Shown: piece by piece, positions 54,995-63,979 of the stretch | Position numbering within the stretch: position 1 is the stretch's first letter | Layout of the letters: every line of letters begins with the position of its first letter | DNA from: Pontibacter lucknowensis | Lineage (GTDB): Bacteria > Bacteroidota > Bacteroidia > Cytophagales > Hymenobacteraceae | Direction: 5' to 3' | DNA length: 64,000 nt | NCBI RefSeq assembly: GCF_900156415.1 | Contig: NZ_FTNM01000005.1 | Location: 363,261-427,260, forward strand | Notes under the pieces: model-generated | The model's input: the letters and a program-made list of their open reading frames with translations, nothing else | Databases searched by the model: none | What the model was told of the DNA's origin: nothing | Position numbers and translations under genes: made by a program

Positions 54995-56086
54995 TTAGAG
55001 TTCTTGGTTATGGTGTTTTATGTAGTCGTAATATAACGAATAATATCTCGAAATGTGTACGTCTGGCAGTATTTCTCCCCCTCCAATTAATGCCTTGGCA
55101 AATACATCAGCCAGGTAAGGCGCCATCAGCACACCTTTGGAGCCCATCCCATTGAACACGCTCAGCTGCGTATGTTCCGGGTGCCGGCCCATAAGCGGAC
55201 GGCGGTCGCGCACGGCAGGCCTTATACCGGCCCAGTGCCTGCTCACCTGATAAGATTGTGTGGTAATCTGCTCAAAGCGTTCGCTCAGTTCTTCCCTGCC
55301 TTCCGGGGTTGGCAGTTCGTCGGGTTGACGCCAGTTGTAGGTGGCCCCTATCTTGAAGCGGCCCTCTCCTACCGGAACAACGTAAACGGCTTTATTATAG
55401 ATGCATTCCGGGTTAAAATCCTGTGTTTGCACCTCCAGCACTTCACCTTTGGTAGGCTGCAGCGGCAGCCACTTAAAGTACGGGTTGCTCACTACCTGCC
55501 AGCCTTCACAGAAAACCACATGCCTGGCTGTTATGTTTTTGTAAGCTACTCCCTGCTCCGTTAGTTGCAGTTGGTCTATTTCAAAACGCTCCGGTAGCAA
55601 TGCATTGTCCTGCTGCAGCTCTTGCAGCAGCAGGTCGAGTGTATTGGCTATGCGCAGGTAGCCGCCTTTCCTGATCATGATACCGCCAAACTGGTCTTGA
55701 ACAGAAGACTCCTGGCCGGCGCTTTGGGTATAGGTGGCGCCGATGTATTCGCTCCAGTTTCCTTCAGCGCTTTTGGCCATCCAGTTGTTCTGCTCCTCTA
55801 TGGTCGAAAATACTTTGTAGATGGGTTTGTGTATGAAAAGCTCCTGATCAAATCGCGCTCCCAGTTCGTCATAAAAGCTGTCGGCATAGGGCAGCAGCGT
55901 ATCGACGAGCCAGGACTTGGCGAAGCGCTTGCCTGCCACCGGGTTTACGAGGCCGGCTGCTACACGGGAAGCGGAGTTGGCTTTGGGCTCGTCGATCACC
56001 AGCACCTGCTGGCCCTGCTTGCGTAAGGTATAGGCAAGTGTGGCGCCGGCAATGCCGTGCCCCACGACTATGTAGTCATAATTCAT
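54995..56086 (-). CDS. FAD-dependent oxidoreductase (DAO family)
   Basis: 363 residues. The dinucleotide-binding motif is VVGHGIAGATLAYTLRKQGQQVLVID at residues 7-32; GLVNPVAGKRF and the late HWAGIRPAVRDRRPLMG and NGMGSKGVLMAPY fit DAO/glycine oxidase or MnmC-like FAD enzymes. It probably oxidises a secondary amine or an amino acid. No mnmD-like partner is present. First gene of a three-gene minus-strand cluster with the propeller/barrel protein and the serine hydrolase; the connection is unclear. Confidence 0.85.
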   Translation of the reverse strand: MNYDYIVVGHGIAGATLAYTLRKQGQQVLVIDEPKANSASRVAAGLVNPVAGKRFAKSWLVDTLLPYADSFYDELGARFDQELFIHKPIYKVFSTIEEQNNWMAKSAEGNWSEYIGATYTQSAGQESSVQDQFGGIMIRKGGYLRIANTLDLLLQELQQDNALLPERFEIDQLQLTEQGVAYKNITARHVVFCEGWQVVSNPYFKWLPLQPTKGEVLEVQTQDFNPECIYNKAVYVVPVGEGRFKIGATYNWRQPDELPTPEGREELSERFEQITTQSYQVSRHWAGIRPAVRDRRPLMGRHPEHTQLSVFNGMGSKGVLMAPYLADVFAKALIGGGEILPDVHISRYYSLYYDYIKHHNQEL

Positions 56087-56168
56087 ACAGGCAATTTACG
56101 ACTTACGCCTGAAGTTCGTAACTTAGAAGCCGAATTTGTGGGCTCCGCGCCCTCTGAACGAGAACAAC

Positions 56169-56807
56169 ATGAACATTACCTGTCTTACATTTAACCCCTT
56201 CCAGGAAAACACTTACCTGCTGCACGACGACACCAAGGAGTGCGTGGTAGTAGATCCTGGCTGCTATGAGCAAGCCGAACAGCAGGAACTCAAGCGCTAC
56301 ATCGAGGCAAATGAGCTGAAAGTGGTGCGCCTGCTCAACACTCACTGCCACATCGACCATGTGCTGGGCAACAAGTTTGTTGCCGACACTTACAGCGTGG
56401 AACTGGAGATACACGAGAAAGAGCTGGAGATTCTGCGTGCTGTGCCGGTATACGCTCCGAACTACGGTTTTCAGATGTACAGCGGCATGGAAGCCTCGAC
56501 CAATTACCTGAAGGAAGGCGACACGGTCAAATTTGGCAATACCGAGCTGCAGATTATTTTTTCGCCCGGCCATGCACCCGGCCATGTGGTTTTTTACAGT
56601 GAACCCGACAAGGTATGCATCGGAGGCGACGTACTGTTTAAAGGCAGCATTGGCCGCACCGACCTGCCTGGCGGTGACTTCGATACCTTGATCAACAGCA
56701 TCAGAACCAAGCTATTCACCTTGCCGGATGAAACGGTGGTATACCCAGGTCACGGACCAGAAACCACCATCGCGTACGAAAAAAAGTATAACCCATTCCT
56801 GCGTTAA
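56169..56807 (+). CDS. MBL-fold hydrolase, glyoxalase II-like
   Basis: 212 residues from Met at 56169 (MNITCLTFNPFQENTYLL); an upstream open extension to 56136 lacks family similarity. Motif THCHIDH (zinc), the following GGDVLFKGSIGRTDLPGG bridge with a ligand Asp, and VYPGHGPETTI with a late His are the marks of glyoxalase II-type thioesterases. Probable hydroxyacylglutathione hydrolase-like thiol ester hydrolase; other members are sulfur dioxygenases. Divergent from the FAD gene, followed at 9 bp by pssA. Confidence 0.9.
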   Translation: MNITCLTFNPFQENTYLLHDDTKECVVVDPGCYEQAEQQELKRYIEANELKVVRLLNTHCHIDHVLGNKFVADTYSVELEIHEKELEILRAVPVYAPNYGFQMYSGMEASTNYLKEGDTVKFGNTELQIIFSPGHAPGHVVFYSEPDKVCIGGDVLFKGSIGRTDLPGGDFDTLINSIRTKLFTLPDETVVYPGHGPETTIAYEKKYNPFLR

Positions 56808-56816
56808 GCCTTCCGG

Positions 56817-57521
56817 ATGAAGAACTACATACCTAACGCCATCACCTGCCTTAACCTGTTCTGTGGATGCCTGGCGCTGTACTTTGCTTTTAACTTTCGC
56901 CTGGAATACGCAGCCTACCTGATTGGTTTAGCCGCTATTTTCGACTTTATGGACGGCATGCTGGCCCGCGTGCTCAAGGCTTACTCTGAGATAGGAAAGC
57001 AGCTGGACTCGCTGGCTGACATGGTTTCGTTTGGAGCCGTTCCGGGTGCTATCATGTTCGCGCTGCTTTCACAAGCGGAGGCTTCTGTGTTAAGTATACC
57101 TGCCGACATCCTGCCATTCTTCGGCTTCCTGATCACGATCTTCTCGGCACTGCGCCTGGCCAAGTTCAACATCGACACGCGGCAGGCCGAGTCTTTTATT
57201 GGCGTACCCACGCCGGCCTGCTCTATGTTTATCGGTTCGCTGCCGCTGATACTGGCCACCTCCGGTAACCTATACGATAATGTTATTCTGAATCCTTACT
57301 TCCTGCTGGTGGTAACGGTCGTATTCTCATACCTGCTGGTGGCGGAGCTGCCACTGTTTGCGCTCAAATTCAAGAACCTGACCTGGAAAGACAATGCTAT
57401 CCGGTTCGTTTTCCTGGGTATCTCTGTCATTTTGCTGGCACTTGCCAAATTCGCAGCTATACCGCTGATCATCGTGCTTTATGTCGTGTTGTCCATCTTC
57501 AAGAAAGCCCCAACCTCCTAA
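56817..57521 (+). CDS. pssA: CDP-diacylglycerol--serine O-phosphatidyltransferase
   Basis: 234 residues with seven or so membrane helices. The CDP-alcohol phosphotransferase motif DGxxAR-x8-G-x3-D-x3-D is present in full (DGMLARVL...GKQLDSLAD). It makes phosphatidylserine, the precursor of phosphatidylethanolamine, at the inner membrane. The downstream decarboxylase is not in this window. Confidence 0.93.
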   Translation: MKNYIPNAITCLNLFCGCLALYFAFNFRLEYAAYLIGLAAIFDFMDGMLARVLKAYSEIGKQLDSLADMVSFGAVPGAIMFALLSQAEASVLSIPADILPFFGFLITIFSALRLAKFNIDTRQAESFIGVPTPACSMFIGSLPLILATSGNLYDNVILNPYFLLVVTVVFSYLLVAELPLFALKFKNLTWKDNAIRFVFLGISVILLALAKFAAIPLIIVLYVVLSIFKKAPTS

Positions 57522-57599
57522 AGCTCTATGACAATCAGACCAACTTGCTAAGTAGCCTCAATTATCGATTATTTATTTAGCTGGAAGGATAATCTTCTG

Positions 57600-57607
57600 T
57601 AAATTTA
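57600..57607 (+). promoter_or_regulatory. Possible -7 box of porU
   Basis: TAAATTTA, 36 bp before the ATG, one base from TAnnTTTG; no clear -33. Confidence 0.3.
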
Positions 57608-57643
57608 TACAGCCTCCTATTCATTAATTTACCCAAGTCTGCC

Positions 57644-60600
57644 ATGCGGATTTCTTTGCTGCTGTATACCTGTCTGCTGTTCGGCTCCAGCCTGCTAGCG
57701 CCCCATGCAAGGGCACAGGAAAGTGCAGCGGCTCCACAGCAGGGGCAAACATTCCGCAACACTTCCCAAAGCACTGAAGGCACCCAAAGCCAATTCGCCA
57801 CTTCTTCGGCGCTCAGCACAGGCAACTGGTATAAGATTGGCGTAACCGAATCAGGTATACACCGCATCGACAGGGCACTACTGCAGTCACTTGGTGTCAA
57901 TACCCAGCAGCTCGACCCACGCACATTGCAGCTATTTGGAAACGGAGGCGGTATGCTTCCGCAACCCAACAATGCACCTCGCCCTGACGATCTTGTGGAG
58001 AATGCCATCTGGGTGGCAGGTGAAACCGATGGCCGCTTCGACGAGTCAGACTATGTGCTGTTTTACGCACAAGGTCCTCATACCTGGCAAGCTACAGGCG
58101 GCAGCCCGGCCTTTCGCCACAGCCACAACATTTACTCCGATACTGCTTATTACTTTATTCGGGTGGGAGCGGGCAAGGGTCTCCGGTTAAGCGAACGCGG
58201 CCAGGCAAGTGATGCTGGTCAAACTATTAGTAGTTACAATGAGCGCCTTTACCACGAGCGTGATCTCAAGAACATGGTGTACTCCGGCAGAGAATGGTAC
58301 GGGGAAGACTTTAGTGCTTTCACGGCCTCTCGCGAAATCAGCCTTCCCGTGTCGGACTTGGCACTGGGTTCTGAGGTCAAGCTGACGGCTTTTCTGATGG
58401 CAAATTCATCGGCGGAGAGCTCCTATACCTTGCGCCTCAACGGCCATACCCTGGGCACACAGACGATCAGCGGGCGCGGTACATTTCCTTACCATCCGGA
58501 AGGCGTGAACAGCATCAGCACCTACACATTGAACCAGCAAGTACTTGGGCAACCAACGGAACTCAAAGTAGGGATCAGCTTCAGCACAGGCAGCAACTCT
58601 ACTGCCCTTGGTTTCCTGAATTACCTGACACTCAACTATGAGCGCCAGCTCAAGCTTTACGGTGACCAAACCAGTTTCCGCTCCGTGGCTAGTCTGGCCA
58701 GCCCGGTGAGTACTTTCCGTATGGCAGGCGCAACCGCGAATACACAGGTATGGGATGTGACAGATCCGCTGCGGCCTATCGTGCAGCAAACAATCGTTTC
58801 CGGCTCAGACTTAACTTTTAGTGCTCCAACTGATGTGCTCAGGGAATTTGTGGCATTCAGGAACAACACAGGTCTCAAGCCAGCAGCTTTTGGGAGGGTG
58901 ACCAACCAGGACCTACACAGCCACAACCTCGATGGCAACCTCAACCTGGTTATCCTGACTCATCCCCGCTTTTTGCAGGAGGCCAACCGCCTGGCAGCGC
59001 ATCGCCGGCAGCATAGCAACATGCAGGTTACAGTTGTTACTACCACGCAGGTATATAACGAGTTCTCATCAGGTGCGCAGGATGTAACGGCCATACGCGA
59101 CTACATGCGCATGCTCTACAGCCGCAGCAGCAAGCAGGGCGACGATGTAATTTACCTGTTGCTCTTTGGAGATACGTCTTACGATTATAAAAACCGACTG
59201 ACCAACAACACCAACTTTGTGCCCGTGTATCAGTCAAGGCAATCACTGCACCCGATTAGCAGCTACTCTTCCGAAGACTACTATGGTTTTCTGGATGAGG
59301 ACGAGGGCGAATGGGCCGAGAACAGCACTGGCGACCACCTGCTTGATATAGGTATAGGCCGGCTACCTGTAAAGTCCACGACAGAAGCGGCGACAGTCGT
59401 TGACAAGATCATCGCTTACGATAGCCCGGGACATTTTGGGAAGTGGCGCAGCCAGGTAACTTTTGTGGCTGATGACGGTGACTATAACGAGCACCTGAAC
59501 GATGCCGAGTTCCTGAGCAGCTACCTTGAGCGTGATCACATCAGTTACAACCCCAACAAGGTATACCTGGACCTATACCCACAGGAAGCCGTCGCCAATG
59601 GACAGCGTGCACCTGAAGCGGCGGCAGCTATCGACAAAGCTATAGAGCAAGGCTCCCTGATCGTGAACTATACCGGACATGGCAACGAAGTCAGCTGGGC
59701 CTGGGAGCAGATTCTGACAGTGCCGCAGATAAATAACTGGCGAAACAAGGACCGATTGACTTTTCTGCTTACCGCCACCTGCGAATTCGGTCGCTACGAT
59801 GACCCAAGGCGCTCCTCTGGAGCAGAACTCGCTCTGCTAAATTCTCAAGGGGGTGCCATCGGCCTGCTTACCACAACGCGTCCCGTTTTCTCCAGTGATA
59901 ACCGGGTACTCAATCGCAACTTCTATAGAGCGGCTTTCAGTCCTGTAAATGGTCGGATGCCCCGACTCGGTGATGTCATGCGCCTGACTAAAAACATCAG
60001 CCTGACAGAGACAGGAGGTTCCAGGGGTGTGAACAACCGTAACTTCACATTGCTGGCTGATCCTTCTCAGCAACTAGCCTATCCGCATTTGCAGGCACAA
60101 ATCACACAGATTAATGGAAGCCAAGCCGCTTCCGACACGATTGGGGCATTAGGTAAGGTAAACATGAAGGGCGTAGTGATGGCTGCAGACGGCAGCATCG
60201 CCACGAATTTTGATGGTTCTTTGCACATCACTGTTTATGAGAAACCGATTACCCGCCGCACCCTGGGTGATAACACACCGGAGCGCACAGGCGAACCCGC
60301 TATACCTGGCGGCAGCCAGCCTTTACCAGTTCAGCTTCGCGAGAACATTGTGTATGACGGACAAGCCACTGTCAGATCCGGTGCCTTTGAATTGAGCTTT
60401 GTTGTTCCTAAAGATATCGACTACCGCTATGGCGCTGGCAAAATCAGCCTCTATGCCAAAAGTGCTGCACATGATGCTTTAGGAGCCGACACAGCAGTGG
60501 TTATCGGAGGCACCGCCTCAGGTATAGCGATGGACAATACACCTCCTGTCATTAAGCTGTTCATGGATGACGAGTCTTTCGTATTTGGCGGCACAACGGG

Positions 60601-61198
60601 TCAGAACCCGGTCCTGTTGGCAAAACTTTTTGATGAGAACGGCCTGAATACGGCAGGTATAGGATCGGGACACGAGATGATCGCCATACTTGATGAAGGA
60701 ACCGACCAAGCCATCGTGCTTAACGATTACTACACTTCTGATCGCGACAGCTATCAATCCGGCTCCATACGCTATCCTTTCAAAGACCTGAAAGAAGGCC
60801 AGCATACTTTGTCGCTTAAGGCCTGGGACACGCACAACAATTCAGCACAGGAGCGGTTGGAGTTTATCGTGTCGAACAACGAAAAGTTAACGATAACACA
60901 GTTGCTGAATTACCCGAACCCATTCTCCACGAATACGACCTTTCATTTTGACCACAACAGGGCAGGTGAAAATATAGATATCCATATACAGATATTTACC
61001 GTATCAGGAAAACTGGTTAAAACACTGCATGGCACTAGTTATGCCAGCCAGTCGCACCTGGCCAACATAAACTGGAACGGAAGAGACGAATTTAACAACA
61101 CATTAGCACGCGGCGTATACGTTTACCGAATCATTGTACGTTCTCAATATGATAGAGCCACGGCCACTAGATTTGAGAAACTTGTGCTCTTGAATTAG
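57644..61198 (+). CDS. porU: Type IX secretion system sortase PorU
   Basis: 1184 residues. PorU removes the C-terminal sorting domain of T9SS cargo and transfers the protein to A-LPS. Signal peptide to ARAQ, an N-terminal beta-rich region, then the gingipain-like C25 domain with catalytic His679 (YTGHGNEVSW) and Cys713 (TATCEFGRYD), and a C-terminal CTD-like domain (YPNPFSTNTTFHF to FEKLVLL) that in PorU is kept. The order porU-porV is conserved in Bacteroidota. A weak promoter precedes it. Confidence 0.95.
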   Translation: MRISLLLYTCLLFGSSLLAPHARAQESAAAPQQGQTFRNTSQSTEGTQSQFATSSALSTGNWYKIGVTESGIHRIDRALLQSLGVNTQQLDPRTLQLFGNGGGMLPQPNNAPRPDDLVENAIWVAGETDGRFDESDYVLFYAQGPHTWQATGGSPAFRHSHNIYSDTAYYFIRVGAGKGLRLSERGQASDAGQTISSYNERLYHERDLKNMVYSGREWYGEDFSAFTASREISLPVSDLALGSEVKLTAFLMANSSAESSYTLRLNGHTLGTQTISGRGTFPYHPEGVNSISTYTLNQQVLGQPTELKVGISFSTGSNSTALGFLNYLTLNYERQLKLYGDQTSFRSVASLASPVSTFRMAGATANTQVWDVTDPLRPIVQQTIVSGSDLTFSAPTDVLREFVAFRNNTGLKPAAFGRVTNQDLHSHNLDGNLNLVILTHPRFLQEANRLAAHRRQHSNMQVTVVTTTQVYNEFSSGAQDVTAIRDYMRMLYSRSSKQGDDVIYLLLFGDTSYDYKNRLTNNTNFVPVYQSRQSLHPISSYSSEDYYGFLDEDEGEWAENSTGDHLLDIGIGRLPVKSTTEAATVVDKIIAYDSPGHFGKWRSQVTFVADDGDYNEHLNDAEFLSSYLERDHISYNPNKVYLDLYPQEAVANGQRAPEAAAAIDKAIEQGSLIVNYTGHGNEVSWAWEQILTVPQINNWRNKDRLTFLLTATCEFGRYDDPRRSSGAELALLNSQGGAIGLLTTTRPVFSSDNRVLNRNFYRAAFSPVNGRMPRLGDVMRLTKNISLTETGGSRGVNNRNFTLLADPSQQLAYPHLQAQITQINGSQAASDTIGALGKVNMKGVVMAADGSIATNFDGSLHITVYEKPITRRTLGDNTPERTGEPAIPGGSQPLPVQLRENIVYDGQATVRSGAFELSFVVPKDIDYRYGAGKISLYAKSAAHDALGADTAVVIGGTASGIAMDNTPPVIKLFMDDESFVFGGTTGQNPVLLAKLFDENGLNTAGIGSGHEMIAILDEGTDQAIVLNDYYTSDRDSYQSGSIRYPFKDLKEGQHTLSLKAWDTHNNSAQERLEFIVSNNEKLTITQLLNYPNPFSTNTTFHFDHNRAGENIDIHIQIFTVSGKLVKTLHGTSYASQSHLANINWNGRDEFNNTLARGVYVYRIIVRSQYDRATATRFEKLVLLN

Positions 61199-61217
61199 TA
61201 AAATCCTATAATATTTC

Positions 61218-61225
61218 TATATTTG
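61218..61225 (+). promoter_or_regulatory. -7 box in the porU-porV gap
   Basis: TATATTTG exactly matches the consensus, 23 bp before the porV ATG; no good -33 box. It may give porV extra expression beyond read-through from porU. Confidence 0.4.
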
Positions 61226-61247
61226 ATTTTGCAACAATACCCTCTAT

Positions 61248-62372
61248 ATGTATAAGAAAAATCTACTTGTAAAAGCCACTGCATTTGTGGCTGCATTCTT
61301 TACAGTGCACTTTGCATCAGCACAAACATCTACTATTGGCCAGGACTCACGCACGGTAACCACTGCCGTTCCGATTTTGACAGTAGCTCCGGATGCACGC
61401 TCTGCCGCATTAGGCGATGCGGGTGTTGCCATCAGCCCTGATGCAAACACGCCACACTGGAATCCTGCTAAGCTGGGCTTTGTGCAGAACGACATGAGTG
61501 TAAGTTTTTCTTATTCTCCATGGCTGCGAAATATCGTGGACGACATGTCTCTCAGCTACCTCTCAGGTTATAAAAAACTATCTGAAACATCTGCCATATC
61601 TGCCTCGCTTCTATACTTTGACCTGGGTGATATTCAGTTCATCGATGCCAACGGAAACGACATCACTGAGTTCTCTCCTAAGGAGTATGCGCTGTCAGTT
61701 TCTTACGGACAAGCTTTGAGCGAATACTTCAGCTTAGGTATAGGCGCCCGTTTCATTAGGTCTAACTTGGCCGGTAATGTAACCATTGGCGGTGGCGCTA
61801 CACCTTTTGAATCAAAGCCAGGTAATACAGCCGCTGTAGACGTGGGTGTATACTACAACCGAGATCTTTCTCAAAACCTGAACCTGGGTCTGGGTGCTAA
61901 CATATCAAACATCGGTGGTAAGATTGCCTATACCAATGGTGACCAGAAAGATTTTCTTCCTACAAACCTGAAACTAGGCACCGCGATTACGTATAACCTT
62001 GACCAGTATAACTCGCTGACTTTTGTGCTTGATGCCAACAAACTGCTGGTGCCATCGCCTGGTGCTGACAGCACACAGACGGTGATCAGTGGTATCTTTA
62101 CCTCGTTCGGTGATGCCCCGGGTGGATTTAGTGAGGAACTAAAAGAGATCAACTTCTCTGGCGGTGTGGAGTACTGGTATAATAACCTGTTCGCTGCTCG
62201 TCTTGGTTACTTTTATGAAAACCCTGAGAAAGGCAACAGAAAGTATATTTCAACAGGTGTAGGTTTGCGTTACCAGAAATTTGGCATTGACGCGGCATAC
62301 CTGATCCCAAGCGAAAGAGGTAATCCTCTTGCTGAGACCATACGCTTCAGCCTGTCGCTAAACTTAGATTAA
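61248..62372 (+). CDS. porV: Type IX secretion system outer membrane protein PorV
   Basis: 374 residues. A FadL-like barrel that takes cargo from the SprA translocon to the PorU sortase. Signal peptide to ASAQ, the family motif PILTVAPDARSAALGDAGVAISPDAN after it, a SYSPWLRNIVDDM loop and barrel strands to the C-terminal IRFSLSLNLD. Follows porU by 49 bp. Confidence 0.95.
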   Translation: MYKKNLLVKATAFVAAFFTVHFASAQTSTIGQDSRTVTTAVPILTVAPDARSAALGDAGVAISPDANTPHWNPAKLGFVQNDMSVSFSYSPWLRNIVDDMSLSYLSGYKKLSETSAISASLLYFDLGDIQFIDANGNDITEFSPKEYALSVSYGQALSEYFSLGIGARFIRSNLAGNVTIGGGATPFESKPGNTAAVDVGVYYNRDLSQNLNLGLGANISNIGGKIAYTNGDQKDFLPTNLKLGTAITYNLDQYNSLTFVLDANKLLVPSPGADSTQTVISGIFTSFGDAPGGFSEELKEINFSGGVEYWYNNLFAARLGYFYENPEKGNRKYISTGVGLRYQKFGIDAAYLIPSERGNPLAETIRFSLSLNLD

Positions 62373-62387
62373 AAAACTAATTACAGA

Positions 62388-63668
62388 ATGCTTGATAGAA
62401 CAAAAGCACCAGAAATACATGAAATAGAAGCAGTAACGCTACAGATAGCTGAGGTAAGTCACTTAAGCAACGGAGCGAGACTGCATTATATAAAAAGCGA
62501 AACCCAGCCTGTTATCAGGCTGGATTTTGTTTTTAAAGCGGGTAAGTGGTACGAAGATCAGGCCGGCGTAGCTGACTTGACGGGGAAGATGCTTTTTGAG
62601 GGTAGTAAAAATTATACAGCTAAGCAGATTGCTGAGAAGGTAGCCTACTATGGAGCCTCTTTTGAAAACAACCATGGCTACGATCGGTCGGAATTTACAC
62701 TTTACTGCTTAAGCAAATACGTGCCGGAACTGTTGCCATTAGTGCTTGATGTCCTGCAAAACCCAGTCTTCCCGACAGAGGAATTTGAACTGCTTCGTAA
62801 GCGAAATCAGCAAAACCTGAAAGTGCAGCGTCAGAAGAATAATTATCTGGCAACCCACAGCTTCACAAAACTGGTTTATAGTGAAAAGCACCCCTATGTG
62901 TTTGGCCTCGATGAAAATGCATTAGATACTATTGCCAGGGAGGAGTTAGAGAGTTTTTATAAGAGCAGGTATAGCACAGATCAGCTGGAGGTTTTTGCTT
63001 GCGGTGCCATCGATGAAGAACTGGAAAAACTTCTGGAAAAAGAGATATCAGCTCTACAGCTCGAAGAAGTAACAAATGACATAACTTCACCTACCCTTGA
63101 GACCAATAAGGACGAACATTTTGTCCTGATGCCAGAAAGCTTACAATCCTCCATTCGTTTAGGCAAACAGTTTCCAATTATCGGGCATGAAGACTATCAT
63201 AAGCTTGTTGTACTTAATGAAATACTAGGTGGCTATTTTGGATCGAGGTTGATGCGCAATATTCGGGAGGACAAAGGGTATACCTACGGCATCTACTCAG
63301 CTATATCGCCGAAAGAGCATGATAGCTTATTTTTTATAGGCACTGACGTAAACTATCAGGTCACATACAAGACAATAGAAGAGATTCGTAAAGAAGTAAA
63401 GCTATTACAAGAAGAGTTGGTGCCGGAGGAAGAGCTACAAACCGTAAAAAGCTACATGCTCGGCAAATTCTTAAACGATATCGCCACCATCTTTGAGCAA
63501 TGTGACAGATACAAACGCATTGTACTACATAAGCTTCCTTATGAGCATTACAATAACTACATCAGCACGATAAGAGGCCTTACAGCTGAGGAACTTAGAG
63601 AACTGGCAAACCAGTACATCGCATTAGATGGCTTAAAGACTGCTATAGCCGGTAAAAAACCTGATTAG
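62388..63668 (+). CDS. M16 family protein, catalytic motif missing
   Basis: 426 residues, the two-domain M16B length. The fold is recognisable (LRLDFVFKAGKW-like strand, GASFENNHGYDRSEFTLYCLSKY, LNEILGGYFGSRLMRNIREDKGYTYG) but the zinc motif HxxEH is replaced by D63-L-T-G66-K67, so it cannot be a protease. No signal peptide. Such non-catalytic copies act with an active M16 partner, as in PqqF/mitochondrial processing peptidase pairs; the partner is not in the window. Starts 16 bp after porV and probably shares its transcript. Confidence 0.85.
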   Translation: MLDRTKAPEIHEIEAVTLQIAEVSHLSNGARLHYIKSETQPVIRLDFVFKAGKWYEDQAGVADLTGKMLFEGSKNYTAKQIAEKVAYYGASFENNHGYDRSEFTLYCLSKYVPELLPLVLDVLQNPVFPTEEFELLRKRNQQNLKVQRQKNNYLATHSFTKLVYSEKHPYVFGLDENALDTIAREELESFYKSRYSTDQLEVFACGAIDEELEKLLEKEISALQLEEVTNDITSPTLETNKDEHFVLMPESLQSSIRLGKQFPIIGHEDYHKLVVLNEILGGYFGSRLMRNIREDKGYTYGIYSAISPKEHDSLFFIGTDVNYQVTYKTIEEIRKEVKLLQEELVPEEELQTVKSYMLGKFLNDIATIFEQCDRYKRIVLHKLPYEHYNNYISTIRGLTAEELRELANQYIALDGLKTAIAGKKPD

Positions 63669-63700
63669 ATTTACCTACCTCCATTAGTACATATTAGAAG

Positions 63701-63740
63701 AAACGGAGAAGGCTGCACATCAAGGCAGCCTTCTCCGTTT
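63701..63740 (+). terminator. Terminator of the porV-M16 transcript
   Basis: A perfect 16-bp stem (63701-63716 with 63725-63740), 8-nt loop; only TTT ends the arm. Confidence 0.75.
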
Positions 63741-63939
63741 ACATTAGATGCAAATTCATTTTAGATTACAATACTCTAATTTTACCCTTTGCAGGCTAGG
63801 AATATGGAGACTGCGGATGCATCTTAAACAAGTCCGCTACTGGCAATTCAGCACCGAATCCCCCCTGTTATCACTTCAAAAAGATAATTTTCGGCAAAAA
63901 CAGCTGCCTTCCCCTTCATTGCGGTGGGGGGTATTAAAC

Positions 63940-63979
63940 GCGTACGGCCCCTGACTCTTGCGAATCAGGGGCCGTGCGT
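63940..63979. terminator. Hairpin at the right end
   Basis: A 15-bp stem (63940-63954 with 63965-63979) with two wobble pairs and a 10-nt loop; no T-tract on the plus strand. Could end a minus-strand gene that starts beyond the window. Confidence 0.4.

Noticed and set aside
63748..63954. 68-codon frame at the right end
   Set aside because: Low-complexity basic product, no promoter or domain, lies between two hairpins.
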